NCBI GenBank assembly: GCA_017860985.1
Contig: JAGFXG010000007.1
Span: forward strand, 1-13,540
Length of the DNA: 13,540 nucleotides
Source: Deltaproteobacteria bacterium
Lineage (GTDB): Bacteria > Desulfobacterota > Syntrophia > Syntrophales > Smithellaceae
Reading direction: 5' to 3'
The notes beneath the pieces were generated by a model. It was given only the letters and a program-made list of their open reading frames with translations. It was not told the origin of the DNA and made no database searches. The position numbers and the translations under genes were made by a program. Numbering within the stretch: position 1 is the stretch's first letter; each line of letters begins with the position of its first letter. Of the stretch, positions 6,256-13,540 are shown in pieces.

Positions 6256-7506
6256 ATGCTGAATCAAGATCTGAGTTTCTTTTATTATATTATACTTTTC
6301 GCGATCTATTGCTTTATCGGGTGGGTGCTGGAGGTTTTTTACAGATCCTTCAGTCAGCGCAAGTTTGTTAACGCGGGATTTCTTTTTGGCCCCTTTGTTC
6401 CTATTTACGGCATCGGCGCATTTACCGTTATTGTTCTGCAATATTTTATTCAAAGCTGGCACTTCATCCCCAGGTGTGTCGCTGTGGGCCTGTCCATTAC
6501 CTTTATGGAGTATGTGATAGGGTTTCTTGCCGAAAAGATCTTTAAACTTCCGCTTTGGAATTATTCGGACCGCAGGTTCAATCTCCATGGCCGTGTCTGC
6601 CTGCTTTTTTCGCTGCTGTGGACCGGCCTGGCGGTGGTCTTTTCTGAATTCATTCATCCGGAAGTCTTTTCCCGCGTGGCATCGCTACATGAAGGTTTTG
6701 TCAAGCCCGCAGCGATTGCCTTCATGATTTATTTCTGGGTGGACTATACGTTTTCCGTGATGTCCCTGGCTTCTTTCCGCAATGCCGTCGCTTATCTTTA
6801 TGAAGAATATTTCAACCTGAGCAATACTGAAATTGAAGAGAGATTAAATTCATTTCAACGTTTGCGTGATGCATTCCCCGATCTGAACCAATACATCAAC
6901 CAGAACATCAACAAGAAAATCAGAAACAGACTCAATTCTATTCTGAAAACCATTCAGGAAAAAATTATTCTGGAAATGGAAGGGCGGAAACCGTTTGAAA
7001 AAGAATACTATGAAACCGTGGGGGACATCCTTCAGCATGAAGAGTTTTTAAAACTTAAGGATTATTTCCATCATAATTCAAGCATCTATTCCCATGTTCA
7101 CGATGTGGCCTATTTCTCCTATCGGATATGCAAATATTTCAAGCTGGATTACCGTTCGGCGGCTCGCGGTGCCCTTTTGCATGATTTTTTCCTGTATGAC
7201 TGGCGCAATCATGATGAGCCGGATCTGGCCCGGAATAAGTTTCACGGGCTCGCGCATCCGACGATTGCCGTGGCCAATGCAAAGAAGCATTTTTCAATCA
7301 ATGACATTGAAGAGGACATTATCAAAAAACATATGTGGCCGCTGACGCTGGTTCCCCCGAAATACAAAGAATCCTACATTGTTTCTTTTGCGGATAAATA
7401 TCTGTCGTCCAGGGAATTTATCAATGAGTACAAGAAAAGAATAAGCCAGTTTCAGACGAAGAAAGGGCGCAAACGGAAGCATGCAAATCCTGATGCATCA
7501 AAGTAA
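6256..7506 (+). CDS. Membrane protein: PF06541-like integral membrane domain fused to an HD phosphohydrolase domain
   Basis: The 416-residue protein has two parts. Residues 1-175 form a membrane domain with about five hydrophobic helices (near 6-28, 42-63, 72-93, 112-131, 152-172) and the motifs FIGWVLEVFYRS, NAGFLFGPFVPIYGIGA and LPLWNYSDRRFNLHGRVCL, typical of PF06541 (named putative ABC-transporter type IV, CmpB). A helical linker (185-260) contains likely coiled-coil. Residues 275-390 are an HD domain with His280, HD at 309-310, His334 and Asp380 as metal-ligand candidates, which suggests a cytoplasmic metal-dependent phosphohydrolase. The C-terminus is basic (KKGRKRKH). The ATG at 6256 lacks an obvious Shine-Dalgarno sequence, but the family's N-terminus fits this start. 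It stands alone, with no close co-directional neighbour. The substrate is unknown; nucleotide or second-messenger hydrolysis is only a guess from the fold. Confidence 0.83.
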   Translation: MLNQDLSFFYYIILFAIYCFIGWVLEVFYRSFSQRKFVNAGFLFGPFVPIYGIGAFTVIVLQYFIQSWHFIPRCVAVGLSITFMEYVIGFLAEKIFKLPLWNYSDRRFNLHGRVCLLFSLLWTGLAVVFSEFIHPEVFSRVASLHEGFVKPAAIAFMIYFWVDYTFSVMSLASFRNAVAYLYEEYFNLSNTEIEERLNSFQRLRDAFPDLNQYINQNINKKIRNRLNSILKTIQEKIILEMEGRKPFEKEYYETVGDILQHEEFLKLKDYFHHNSSIYSHVHDVAYFSYRICKYFKLDYRSAARGALLHDFFLYDWRNHDEPDLARNKFHGLAHPTIAVANAKKHFSINDIEEDIIKKHMWPLTLVPPKYKESYIVSFADKYLSSREFINEYKKRISQFQTKKGRKRKHANPDASK

Positions 7507-7616
7507 ACCCTTCCGTCACGACTGCGAGCGGAGGTAGAAACGGCGTTTACGGAATCAGGATCAGGAAGACTTGTAACTCCCGTTCAGATTCGGGTGGATA
7601 CTGCTTCTGATCGTAA

Positions 7617-8243
7617 TCATGCTTGTATGATTCCGCTGATCGCTGTAACGGATTTTTCGGGAACCAGCAGGTAATCGGGAGTGATCGTTACGCCTATTTT
7701 CCCCAGTTCGAGTCTTTCATAAAATATTTTCTGGTTCTCCAGCGCAAGATCTGCGTAGCCCGCTGAAAAACGCCGTGGCAGCAGGCGCCTGTTTTCGCGC
7801 CGCAGCTGCAGGTTGACGTAGTCTGTGATCCAGTCAAGGGCGGCATCCGTCATTTCACTGGCCGTTGCGTCATACACGACCGCGGCGGTAAGGTTATCCT
7901 GCGTGGTTTTATCTGCGATGGCTTCCATGATCGCCCTGCCGGCGGTTGCGCCCATCAGGACGGCTCCCGGACAGCTGCCGAGGAAAGCGGCAAGCTTGGT
8001 GCTTGAAAACGAGGTCCCGTCGGTAAGTACGGTTTCCCGGCCGTCATTTCTAAGAATGGACAGCATCATGAAGGAACCCTGCAGGCCAATGAGCCCCGCG
8101 GCCTCTTCGATATAACGGTCTGTTTCTTTCTGTCGGGAAGGGGTAAGTGACGTTGTCCTTTTTTTGAAGCCAAGCCGGGAATAGATTTTGGCCGTGGGCG
8201 GTTGAAGAATTATCTTTTCCAGAATCATGACGGAATTGAGCAT
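7617..8243 (-). CDS. MetH-type cobalamin reactivation domain protein
   Basis: This 208-residue protein matches the activation domain of B12-dependent methionine synthase (PF02965), which binds S-adenosylmethionine and helps re-methylate oxidised cob(II)alamin. The signature is RRFSAGYADLALENQK (157-172), the RxxxGY SAM-binding motif, followed by GKIGVTITPDYLLVPEKSVTAISGI near the C-terminus, equivalent to the MetH end. The centre has GATAGRAIMEAIADK (98-112). No catalytic, homocysteine-, folate- or cobalamin-binding domain is fused, so it must act on a separate corrinoid protein encoded elsewhere. It starts 31 bases after the receiver-domain gene on the same strand and is probably the last gene of the leu transcript. 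Start ATG 8243 has a weak upstream AGGG; Met6 is an alternative. No clear terminator follows in 7507-7616. Confidence 0.82.
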   Translation of the reverse strand: MLNSVMILEKIILQPPTAKIYSRLGFKKRTTSLTPSRQKETDRYIEEAAGLIGLQGSFMMLSILRNDGRETVLTDGTSFSSTKLAAFLGSCPGAVLMGATAGRAIMEAIADKTTQDNLTAAVVYDATASEMTDAALDWITDYVNLQLRRENRRLLPRRFSAGYADLALENQKIFYERLELGKIGVTITPDYLLVPEKSVTAISGIIQA

Positions 8244-8274
8244 TTCCGGCCCTGTCTTACAGTTGCTTGTATTT

Positions 8275-8670
8275 TTAGGTGTTATAGTAGCGTTTTTTCC
8301 ACCGATCCAGTTTCTTTATCGCGTCCGCCACCGCTTCCAGAAGCATGTCCATATCCAGCGGCTTTTCAAAATAATCATCAAAACCTGCCTGACGACATTC
8401 CTCAATTTCAAAAAGTGGCGCCCAGCCGGTGATGGCAAATATCATGGACATCGGCTTGGCTTCACGCATCTGGCGGCACAAATCAATTCCGTTCATGCCA
8501 AAGAGTTTCAAGTCCAGGAAAATGACGTCAATGTTGTCCCGTTTGAGGATATCCAGCGCCTGATTGCCGTCTTCGGTTGTGATGACCTCATAATCTTCAT
8601 CGGTAAACACGCCGGTAAATAATTCTCTCACGGACGTTTCGTCGTCAACAATCAGAATTTTTCCTTTCAA
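8275..8670 (-). CDS. Stand-alone response-regulator receiver domain
   Basis: The protein is a single CheY-like receiver domain of 131 residues with no output domain. The acidic pair Asp9-Asp10, the phosphoacceptor Asp53 (FLDLKLFGMNG), the switch Thr81 (AITGW) and Lys103 (EKP) are all in place, so it should be phosphorylatable. It starts with TTG (minus strand at 8670); GGAG lies about 10 bases upstream. It lies 26 bases downstream of leuB and 31 bases upstream of the cobalamin-reactivation gene, so it is likely co-transcribed with the leucine operon. No histidine kinase is present in the window; the partner must be elsewhere. Function could be signal relay or scaffold regulation, but the sequence does not say. 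Confidence 0.9.
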   Translation of the reverse strand: MKGKILIVDDETSVRELFTGVFTDEDYEVITTEDGNQALDILKRDNIDVIFLDLKLFGMNGIDLCRQMREAKPMSMIFAITGWAPLFEIEECRQAGFDDYFEKPLDMDMLLEAVADAIKKLDRWKKRYYNT

Positions 8671-8696
8671 GGGTGCCCGACTCCTTTCCTCAACAG

Positions 8697-9791
8697 TTAA
8701 AAATCACAGGAAACCAGTTGCCGGACAACGGCGTTTCCCATTTCTTCCGTGCCCGCCAGCCTGCTTCCAGCCGAAAAAATATCCTGCGTTCGCCAGCCTT
8801 CTTTTAGAACATCCGCCACGGCTTTTTCAATCAAAGACGCCTCCTGCGGCAGGCTGAGTGAATAACGCAGCATCATGGCCACCGACAAAATCGTGGCCAG
8901 TGGATTGGCGATGTTTTTCCCCGCGATGTCGGGTGCGGAACCGTGAATGGGTTCGTACAGGGCCTTGGTTTCGCCCAGGCTTGCCGACGGCAGCATACCG
9001 ATGGAGCCGGTCAGCATGGCGGCTTCATCGCTCAGGATGTCGCCGAACAGGTTGGTTGTTACGATGACGTCAAATTGAGAGGGGTTGCGGATCAACTGCA
9101 TGGCGCAGTTGTCAACATACATGTGTTTGAGCTCTACGTCGGGATAGTCACGCCCGGTTTCCGTCACGACAGAACGCCACAGTTCCGTGGATTCCAGGAC
9201 GTTGGCTTTGTCCACCGACAGAAGATTCTTTTTGCGCGCACGCGCCAGTTCAAAAGCGCGAAGGGCGATGCGGCGGATTTCCTCTTCTTTATAGATCATG
9301 GTATTGACGCCCGTGCGTAGGCCGTCTTTGTCTCTGGTAACGCCCCGGGGTGTGCCGAAATAGACATCTCCGGTCAATTCGCGCAGGATCATGATGTTGA
9401 TGCCCTGCACCAGGTTTTTTTTCAGCGGCGAGGCGTCAATCAGCTCGTCAAAGACCACCACCGGGCGCAGATTGGCATAAAGCCCGAGCTTTTCCCGCAA
9501 GCCGAGAAGCGCCCGCTCCGGACGGACGCTGTAATCCAGCCCCTCCCACTTCGGGCCGCCCACGGCGCCCAGCAGCACCGCATCGCTTTCGAGCGCAAGA
9601 TTCAGGCTCTGTTCTGGAAAGGGTGTGCCGAAAACATCATAAGCACTTCCTCCGATGAGTCCATCCTGCAAAGAAATGCTGATATTTTTTTTATCCGTTA
9701 CGACCTTCAATACCTTGATGGCCTCGTTTATAATTTCCGGGCCGACGCCGTCTCCGGCAAAAACGGCGATTTTATATTCTTTGTCTGTCAT
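8697..9791 (-). CDS. leuB: LeuB, 3-isopropylmalate dehydrogenase
   Basis: LeuB oxidises and decarboxylates (2R,3S)-3-isopropylmalate to 2-oxoisocaproate with NAD+ in leucine synthesis. The 364-residue length is typical. Visible motifs are [10 protein letters not shown] (11-20), the substrate-binding arginine stretch [10 protein letters not shown], the [10 protein letters not shown] loop, and the family signature [19 protein letters not shown] with metal-binding aspartates. NAD-binding [15 protein letters not shown] follows; the aspartate in GSAPDIAG fits LeuB better than isocitrate dehydrogenase. It starts 7 bases after the leuD stop, with its ribosome site GAGGA overlapping the leuD end, which suggests translational coupling. 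It is the fourth enzyme gene of the operon leuA-leuC-leuD-leuB. Nothing unusual was seen. Confidence 0.96.
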   Translation of the reverse strand: MTDKEYKIAVFAGDGVGPEIINEAIKVLKVVTDKKNISISLQDGLIGGSAYDVFGTPFPEQSLNLALESDAVLLGAVGGPKWEGLDYSVRPERALLGLREKLGLYANLRPVVVFDELIDASPLKKNLVQGINIMILRELTGDVYFGTPRGVTRDKDGLRTGVNTMIYKEEEIRRIALRAFELARARKKNLLSVDKANVLESTELWRSVVTETGRDYPDVELKHMYVDNCAMQLIRNPSQFDVIVTTNLFGDILSDEAAMLTGSIGMLPSASLGETKALYEPIHGSAPDIAGKNIANPLATILSVAMMLRYSLSLPQEASLIEKAVADVLKEGWRTQDIFSAGSRLAGTEEMGNAVVRQLVSCDF

Positions 9792-9798
9792 GGTGTCC

Positions 9799-10284
9799 TC
9801 ACTTCTTTGCGATATGTTTCATCAGGCCGCCGTCAGCGATGAGCTGTTCCATAAAAGGCGGTATCGGGCTGATCGCAAATTGCTGATCTGAACCTGCCAC
9901 GGTAATGGTTCCGCGTGAGCTGTCGATGGTGATTTCTTTTCCTTCCGCAATCGCGTCGGCCAGTTCCTTTGATTCAAAGATGGGCAGACCCATGTTAAAA
10001 GCGTTGCGGTAAAAAATGCGCGCGAAACTTTTTGCCACCACGCAAGAAATGCCCGAGGCCTTGATGGCGATGGGCGCGTGTTCCCTTGAAGAGCCGCAGC
10101 CGAAGTTTTCACCGCCGAGAATGATGTCGCCGGCCTTCATTTTTTTTACAAATTCGGGGTCCGCGTCTTCCATGCAGTGCTGGGCGAGCTGGGCCGGATC
10201 CGAGGTGTTTAAATAGCGCGCGGGAATGATTGCGTCGGTGTCAATGTTATCTCCGAACTTCCACACTTTTCCTTTAAATATCAT
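9799..10284 (-). CDS. leuD: LeuD, 3-isopropylmalate dehydratase small subunit
   Basis: LeuD is the small (swivel) subunit of isopropylmalate isomerase and works in complex with LeuC. At 161 residues it is the short archaeal/deltaproteobacterial/clostridial type, not the roughly 200-residue enterobacterial type. The motifs [15 protein letters not shown] (13-27) and [15 protein letters not shown] (57-71) are family hallmarks. The YLNT loop (24-27) sits where related isomerases set substrate specificity between isopropylmalate and homoaconitate. The leu operon context supports isopropylmalate. It lies 26 bases after leuC. Confidence 0.95.
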   Translation of the reverse strand: MIFKGKVWKFGDNIDTDAIIPARYLNTSDPAQLAQHCMEDADPEFVKKMKAGDIILGGENFGCGSSREHAPIAIKASGISCVVAKSFARIFYRNAFNMGLPIFESKELADAIAEGKEITIDSSRGTITVAGSDQQFAISPIPPFMEQLIADGGLMKHIAKK

Positions 10285-10310
10285 TTTCTGACAATCCTTT
10301 TATTTTTTGT

Positions 10311-11570
10311 TTACAGTTCTTCGGGTGATGCAATTCTGCCCAGAACGGCAGACGCCGCGGCGACTGCCGGGCTTGCCAGGTAGACTTCGCTTTTCGGATG
10401 GCCCATGCGTCCCACAAAATTGCGGTTTGTCGTAGCGATGGACCTCTCCCCTTCGGCCAGGATTCCCAGGTGTCCTCCCAGGCATGCCCCGCACGACGGC
10501 GGGCTGATTACTGCGTCGGCGTCCATGAAGATGTCCAGCAGTCCTTCCTTCATTGCCTGCTTGTAAATAAGCGGTGTTGCCGGGACGACGATCAGCCTGA
10601 CATGGGGCGCGGCTTTGCGGTTTTTCAAAATCCCGGCGGCGATGCGCAAATCTTCAATCCGGCCGTTGGTGCACGAACCGATCAGGGACTGGTCGATCTT
10701 CACGTTACCCGCCTTGCTGATGCCTTTGACATTCGACGGAAGATGCGGAAAGGCAACCTGCGGCTCCAGTTTGTCGGCGTCGATTTCTATGATTTGCGAA
10801 TAAACCGCGTCGGCATCGGATGCATAAAATTTATAGGGCCGCCTGGCCCGCGGCTTCACATATTCTTCGGTGACAGCATCCGGAGCAAAAATACCGTTTT
10901 TGGCTCCCGCCTCGATGGCCATATTGGCCATGGAGAGACGGTCCGCCATCGGCAGAGCACTGATCGTCTCGCCGGTGAATTCCATGGCCTGATAAAGGGC
11001 TCCGTCAACGCCGATGCGTCCGATGATATTCAGGATCAAGTCTTTCCCGGATACCCATTTGGGCATCTTGCCGTAAACGACGAATTTGATCGAAGAGGGC
11101 ACCTTGAACCACAGTTCACCGGTCAGCATGGCCGCGGCGAGATCCGTACTGCCCACGCCCGTGGCAAAAGCCCCCAGCGCGCCATAGGTGCAGGTGTGGC
11201 TGTCCGCACCGATGACCAGATCACCCGGAAGGACAATGCCTTTTTCAGGCAGAAGCGCGTGCTCCACGCCCACTTGTCCGCCTTCGTAAAAATGCGTGAT
11301 GCCGTGCTCCATGGCAAATTCGCGCACGGTCTTGCACTGCTGGGCCGAACTGATGTCCTTGTTCGGCGTGAAATGATCCAGTACGAGGGCCACTTTATCC
11401 CTGTCAAAAACTTTTTTACCACCGGCCGTCCGGAATTCCCGGATGGCAATTGGCGCGGTGATATCATTGCCCAACGCGATATCCACACGGGCGTTGATCA
11501 ACTGACCCGCTGAAATTTCCGAAAGGCCTGTGTGAGCCATCAATATTTTTTCTGTTATGGTATTCCCCAC
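10311..11570 (-). CDS. leuC: LeuC, 3-isopropylmalate dehydratase large subunit
   Basis: LeuC is the aconitase-family large subunit that isomerises 2-isopropylmalate to 3-isopropylmalate using a [4Fe-4S] cluster. The 419-residue length matches the short bacterial/archaeal type that pairs with the short LeuD next door. The cluster cysteines are Cys300 (GSCTNGR) and Cys360/Cys363 (PPSCGACLG). [20 protein letters not shown] (121-140) is the conserved substrate-region motif. The start is GTG (minus strand at 11570), supported by AGGGAG 8 bases upstream. It lies 76 bases after leuA. That gap is AT-rich and has only an imperfect AT stem, with no convincing terminator or promoter, so read-through from leuA is expected. 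Homoaconitase activity cannot be excluded from sequence alone but is not favoured by context. Confidence 0.95.
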   Translation of the reverse strand: MGNTITEKILMAHTGLSEISAGQLINARVDIALGNDITAPIAIREFRTAGGKKVFDRDKVALVLDHFTPNKDISSAQQCKTVREFAMEHGITHFYEGGQVGVEHALLPEKGIVLPGDLVIGADSHTCTYGALGAFATGVGSTDLAAAMLTGELWFKVPSSIKFVVYGKMPKWVSGKDLILNIIGRIGVDGALYQAMEFTGETISALPMADRLSMANMAIEAGAKNGIFAPDAVTEEYVKPRARRPYKFYASDADAVYSQIIEIDADKLEPQVAFPHLPSNVKGISKAGNVKIDQSLIGSCTNGRIEDLRIAAGILKNRKAAPHVRLIVVPATPLIYKQAMKEGLLDIFMDADAVISPPSCGACLGGHLGILAEGERSIATTNRNFVGRMGHPKSEVYLASPAVAAASAVLGRIASPEEL

Positions 11571-11646
11571 GTTGTTTACTCCCTGACGAATGAAAGTGTT
11601 TCTTTAAAAACGGTGAAAAAACAAACATCTATTTTTACATTATTTT

Positions 11647-13197
11647 TCAGCTTAATTCAACTTTAACCTTTTTAATATTATCTTTCAGGAACTCCAGCCT
11701 GTTGAGCGCGTTAATGTAAGCCTTTGCCGATGCGACGATGACATCTGGATGAGCGCCGCGCCCGACAACGGACTGTTCATTGAATTTCAGCTGGACAGTT
11801 ACCTCGCCCTGCGCGTCCGCACCGCCGGTGATCGCATTGACCACATATTTCAGAAGCGGGTAATTGGTTTTGGTAATGTTGCGGATCGCGGCAAAGGTCG
11901 CATCCACCGGACCGTTGCCGAAACCCGCCTTGCGCACGACTTCTTTGCCCACCTGCATTTCCATGGTTGCGGTGGGGATAGCGACGTTTCCACTGACCAC
12001 ATTTAAATACACCAGATTATATTTGTCTTCGCCCCGGTAGATTTCCTCGTATAAAATTGCCTCCAGGTCTTCGTCGTAGATGTCCTTTTTCATGTCGGCC
12101 AGGCTTTTCACCCGTTCCGCCACTTTTTTGACCTGTTCCTCATTTAAAATGTAGCCCATTTTTTTCAAATGCTGCGCAATAGCGGCACGTCCCGAGTGTT
12201 TGCCCAGAACGATATGGGTATCGCTGATGCCGACGGACTGGGGTGTCATGATCTCATAGGTGATTTTTTCCTTGATCAGGCCGTCCTGGTGAATGCCGGA
12301 TTCGTGCGCAAACGCGTTGGCGCCAACGATGGCTTTATTCGGCTGTACCGGGACACCGGTGATTTGCGTCAACAAGCGCGACGTCTTGTAAATCTCATCG
12401 GTCTTGATCCTGGTGTGAAGTCCGTACAAATCCCTGCGCGTGGCCAGCGCCATGACGATTTCTTCCATTGCCGTGTTGCCTGCTCGTTCACCGATGCCGT
12501 TGATCGTGCATTCCACCTGTCTTGCACCGTTGCGGATCGCGGCAAGTGAATTGGCGACGGCCAGACCGAGATCATTGTGGCAGTGAACGGAAATAACCGT
12601 ATTGCCCATATTTTTTACATTGGCGAACAGATAGGCTATCAGATTGCCGAACTCCTCGGGGATGGTATAACCGACGGTATCCGGAATATTGACCGTGACC
12701 GCGCCGGCGTCAATGACTGCCGAAACCATCTCCACAAGATAATCCCTGTCCGATCGGGTGGCGTCCATCGGTGAGAATTCTACATTGTTCGTATAGGAGC
12801 TTGCCAGTTTGACGGCGGCAACGGCTTCTTTGAGCACCTGTTCGCGGCTCTTTTTGAGCTGGTATTTCAGATGAATGTCCGATGAGGAAATAAACGTGTG
12901 GATGCGGGGGTGTGCCGCGTGCTTGATGGCCTGCCAGGCCCGGTCAATATCCTGCTTGTTGGCGCGCGCCAAGCCAGCCACCTGTGATTTCTTGATTTCG
13001 CGGGCAATTTGCCGGACAGCATCAAAATCCCCATCAGACGCGATGGGGAATCCCGCCTCGATGATGTCGACGCCCAGTTTTTCCAGCTGCCTGGACAGGA
13101 TCAGCTTTTCTTCCGTATTCATGCTGGAGCCTGGCGACTGTTCGCCGTCCCTCAGTGTCGTGTCAAAAATATAGACGTGATTTTTTTCCTTTTTCAT
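11647..13197 (-). CDS. leuA: LeuA, 2-isopropylmalate synthase
   Basis: LeuA condenses acetyl-CoA with 2-oxoisovalerate, the committed step of leucine synthesis. The 516-residue length and layout fit the bacterial type 1 enzyme: a TIM barrel with [12 protein letters not shown] (12-23, catalytic Arg16 and metal Asp12 by family knowledge), metal histidines in HCHND (205-209) and GIGERAGN (234-241). A linker follows, then a C-terminal regulatory domain (about 375-510) where leucine binds in feedback-sensitive relatives. The start codon has GGGG a few bases upstream. It is the first enzyme gene of the operon, placed behind a leucine-rich leader ORF and an intrinsic terminator, so it is probably controlled by attenuation as well as by feedback inhibition. 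Confidence 0.96.
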   Translation of the reverse strand: MKKEKNHVYIFDTTLRDGEQSPGSSMNTEEKLILSRQLEKLGVDIIEAGFPIASDGDFDAVRQIAREIKKSQVAGLARANKQDIDRAWQAIKHAAHPRIHTFISSSDIHLKYQLKKSREQVLKEAVAAVKLASSYTNNVEFSPMDATRSDRDYLVEMVSAVIDAGAVTVNIPDTVGYTIPEEFGNLIAYLFANVKNMGNTVISVHCHNDLGLAVANSLAAIRNGARQVECTINGIGERAGNTAMEEIVMALATRRDLYGLHTRIKTDEIYKTSRLLTQITGVPVQPNKAIVGANAFAHESGIHQDGLIKEKITYEIMTPQSVGISDTHIVLGKHSGRAAIAQHLKKMGYILNEEQVKKVAERVKSLADMKKDIYDEDLEAILYEEIYRGEDKYNLVYLNVVSGNVAIPTATMEMQVGKEVVRKAGFGNGPVDATFAAIRNITKTNYPLLKYVVNAITGGADAQGEVTVQLKFNEQSVVGRGAHPDVIVASAKAYINALNRLEFLKDNIKKVKVELS

Positions 13198-13241
13198 GTG
13201 CGACCCCTTTCAAAGTTATCTGATCATTGGATACCCAAAAT

Positions 13242-13272
13242 AAAAAAAGCCGTGGTTTTTTCTGCCACGGCC
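13242..13272 (-). terminator. Intrinsic terminator upstream of leuA (predicted attenuator)
   Basis: On the minus strand, GCCGTGG (13271 to 13265) pairs with CCACGGC (13255 to 13249) around a 9-base A-rich loop. It is followed by seven T (13248-13242) and then ATTTT. Flanking A and T runs can lengthen the stem. It ends 51 bases before the leuA start codon and lies 29 bases after the leader ORF stop. No complete gene upstream needs a terminator here, so a regulated (attenuator) role is the natural reading. Confidence 0.8.
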
Positions 13273-13274
13273 TT

Positions 13275-13316
13275 TTTAGGTAATCAATTATTTTGCCAGT
13301 TCAGTGACGACCTAAA
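13275..13316 (-). promoter_or_regulatory. Candidate competing RNA stem in the leu leader
   Basis: TTTAGGT (13316 to 13310, within leader codons 35-37) can pair perfectly with ACCTAAA (13281 to 13275), just ahead of the terminator stem. It competes only with the A-U extension of that stem. A second possible pairing joins GGCCTT at leader codons 20-21 (13363 to 13358) to AAGGCC at the terminator base (13274 to 13269), which would open the terminator directly. Pairings are seen by eye; no folding energy was calculated. Confidence 0.35.
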
Positions 13317-13420
13317 GACGACGGGCAGGAGGGCTTAAGCAGCAGGCCCAGCAATGCAAGGCCCAGAAGGAGGGAAATAAGTGCGCTTGCCGTAATCATT
13401 ATGGTCATAAAGCTGATCAT
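13301..13420 (-). CDS. Leucine-rich leader peptide of the leu operon
   Basis: This is a 39-codon ORF (ATG 13420 to TGA 13301) located between the leu promoter and the terminator before leuA. Eleven of its codons are leucine, ten of them packed between codons 14 and 28 (LISLLLGLALLGLLL), and four are isoleucine (2, 7, 9, 15). It ends KPSCPSSLGRH. A modest ribosome site (AGAGAAG, ending 5 bases before ATG) is present. Position, size, control-codon content and the following terminator fit an amino-acid attenuator leader, analogous to enterobacterial leuL and ilvL but without proven homology. Alternatively it is a tiny single-pass membrane protein, since residues 10-28 are hydrophobic enough to span the bilayer. 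The rest of 13198-13540 holds only the promoter and terminator. Confidence 0.68.
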   Translation of the reverse strand: MISFMTIMITASALISLLLGLALLGLLLKPSCPSSLGRH

Positions 13421-13459
13421 TTGTTCTTCTCTGCAAATAAATTAGTTAATTTGATTACT

Positions 13460-13488
13460 CTATTAATGCAAAAATTGAATGTTGTCAA
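13460..13488 (-). promoter_or_regulatory. Promoter of the leu operon
   Basis: On the minus strand, TTGACA (13488 to 13483) is followed after 17 bases by TAATAG (13465 to 13460), in an AT-rich setting. Transcription would start near 13453, giving a leader of about 255 bases to leuA that contains the leader ORF and terminator. The -35 is perfect; the -10 matches the consensus at only three of six positions. Confidence 0.6.
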
Positions 13489-13540
13489 AATATTTTTTTA
13501 AAAGTACATAATATTAATTCATGTTTCGGATAAAGTACGG

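Noticed and set aside
6064..6657. A 197-codon open frame on the minus strand running through the pseudogene upstream region into the membrane/HD gene
   Set aside because: Most of it is antisense to the conserved membrane domain; the low-complexity basic product has no recognisable family.
10398..11513. A 371-codon open frame on the plus strand opposite leuC
   Set aside because: It lies fully antisense to a strongly conserved leuC, has no recognisable domain, and is the usual by-product of GC-rich codon use in the real gene.
9799..11570. Homoaconitase (lysine or coenzyme B pathway) instead of isopropylmalate isomerase
   Set aside because: The two families are close, but the genes sit between leuA and leuB in one operon, so leucine synthesis is the simpler explanation.
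13198..13300. A T-box riboswitch upstream of leuA
   Set aside because: T-boxes occur upstream of amino-acid genes, but no GGGUGGNACCGCG-like antiterminator bulge precedes the terminator here; the leader ORF explains the layout better.

Overview
The window looks like chromosomal DNA of an anaerobic deltaproteobacterium, most likely a syntrophic or sulfate-reducing relative of the Syntrophales. This is inferred from gene content and protein flavour: a short-form LeuC/LeuD pair, a DUF523-DUF1722 fusion, a ferredoxin-flavoprotein pair and a stand-alone cobalamin-reactivation domain. No rRNA or tRNA is present, so the placement is an inference. No phage genes, transposase, CRISPR array or tRNA were seen.

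Left part (1-2657). The 3' end of bioA (biotin synthesis) enters from the left. A perfect 11-bp inverted repeat and a promoter-like region with two TTGACA boxes follow, then htpX, a membrane zinc protease, which ends in a good intrinsic terminator. A gene on the minus strand encodes a DUF523-DUF1722 protein (TudS/YbgA-like) and converges on htpX.

Middle part (2658-7506). A strong sigma70-type promoter drives a tight three-gene plus-strand operon: a membrane-associated two-[4Fe-4S] ferredoxin-like protein, a GMC-like FAD oxidoreductase with a four-cysteine motif, and an exported cysteine-rich protein of unknown function. This is the least explained functional unit in the window. The operon is bracketed by a diverged direct repeat. 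The stretch 5950-6101 is a decayed copy of the first codons and upstream region of the DUF523-DUF1722 gene, so a partial gene duplication or an insertion between duplicated genes took place here. A gene for a five-helix membrane domain (PF06541-like) fused to a cytoplasmic HD phosphohydrolase domain comes next.

Right part (7617-13540, all minus strand, reading leftwards). A leucine operon runs leuA-leuC-leuD-leuB, followed closely by a stand-alone receiver-domain protein and a MetH-type cobalamin-reactivation domain protein. Upstream of leuA there is a TTGACA promoter, a 39-codon leader ORF with 11 leucine and 4 isoleucine codons, and an intrinsic terminator 51 bases before the leuA start. 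Together these have the layout of a transcription attenuator responding to branched-chain aminoacyl-tRNA.

The two observations most worth following up are the leu-operon leader/attenuator and the repeat-bracketed ferredoxin/GMC/exported-protein operon with its DUF523 pseudogene scar.
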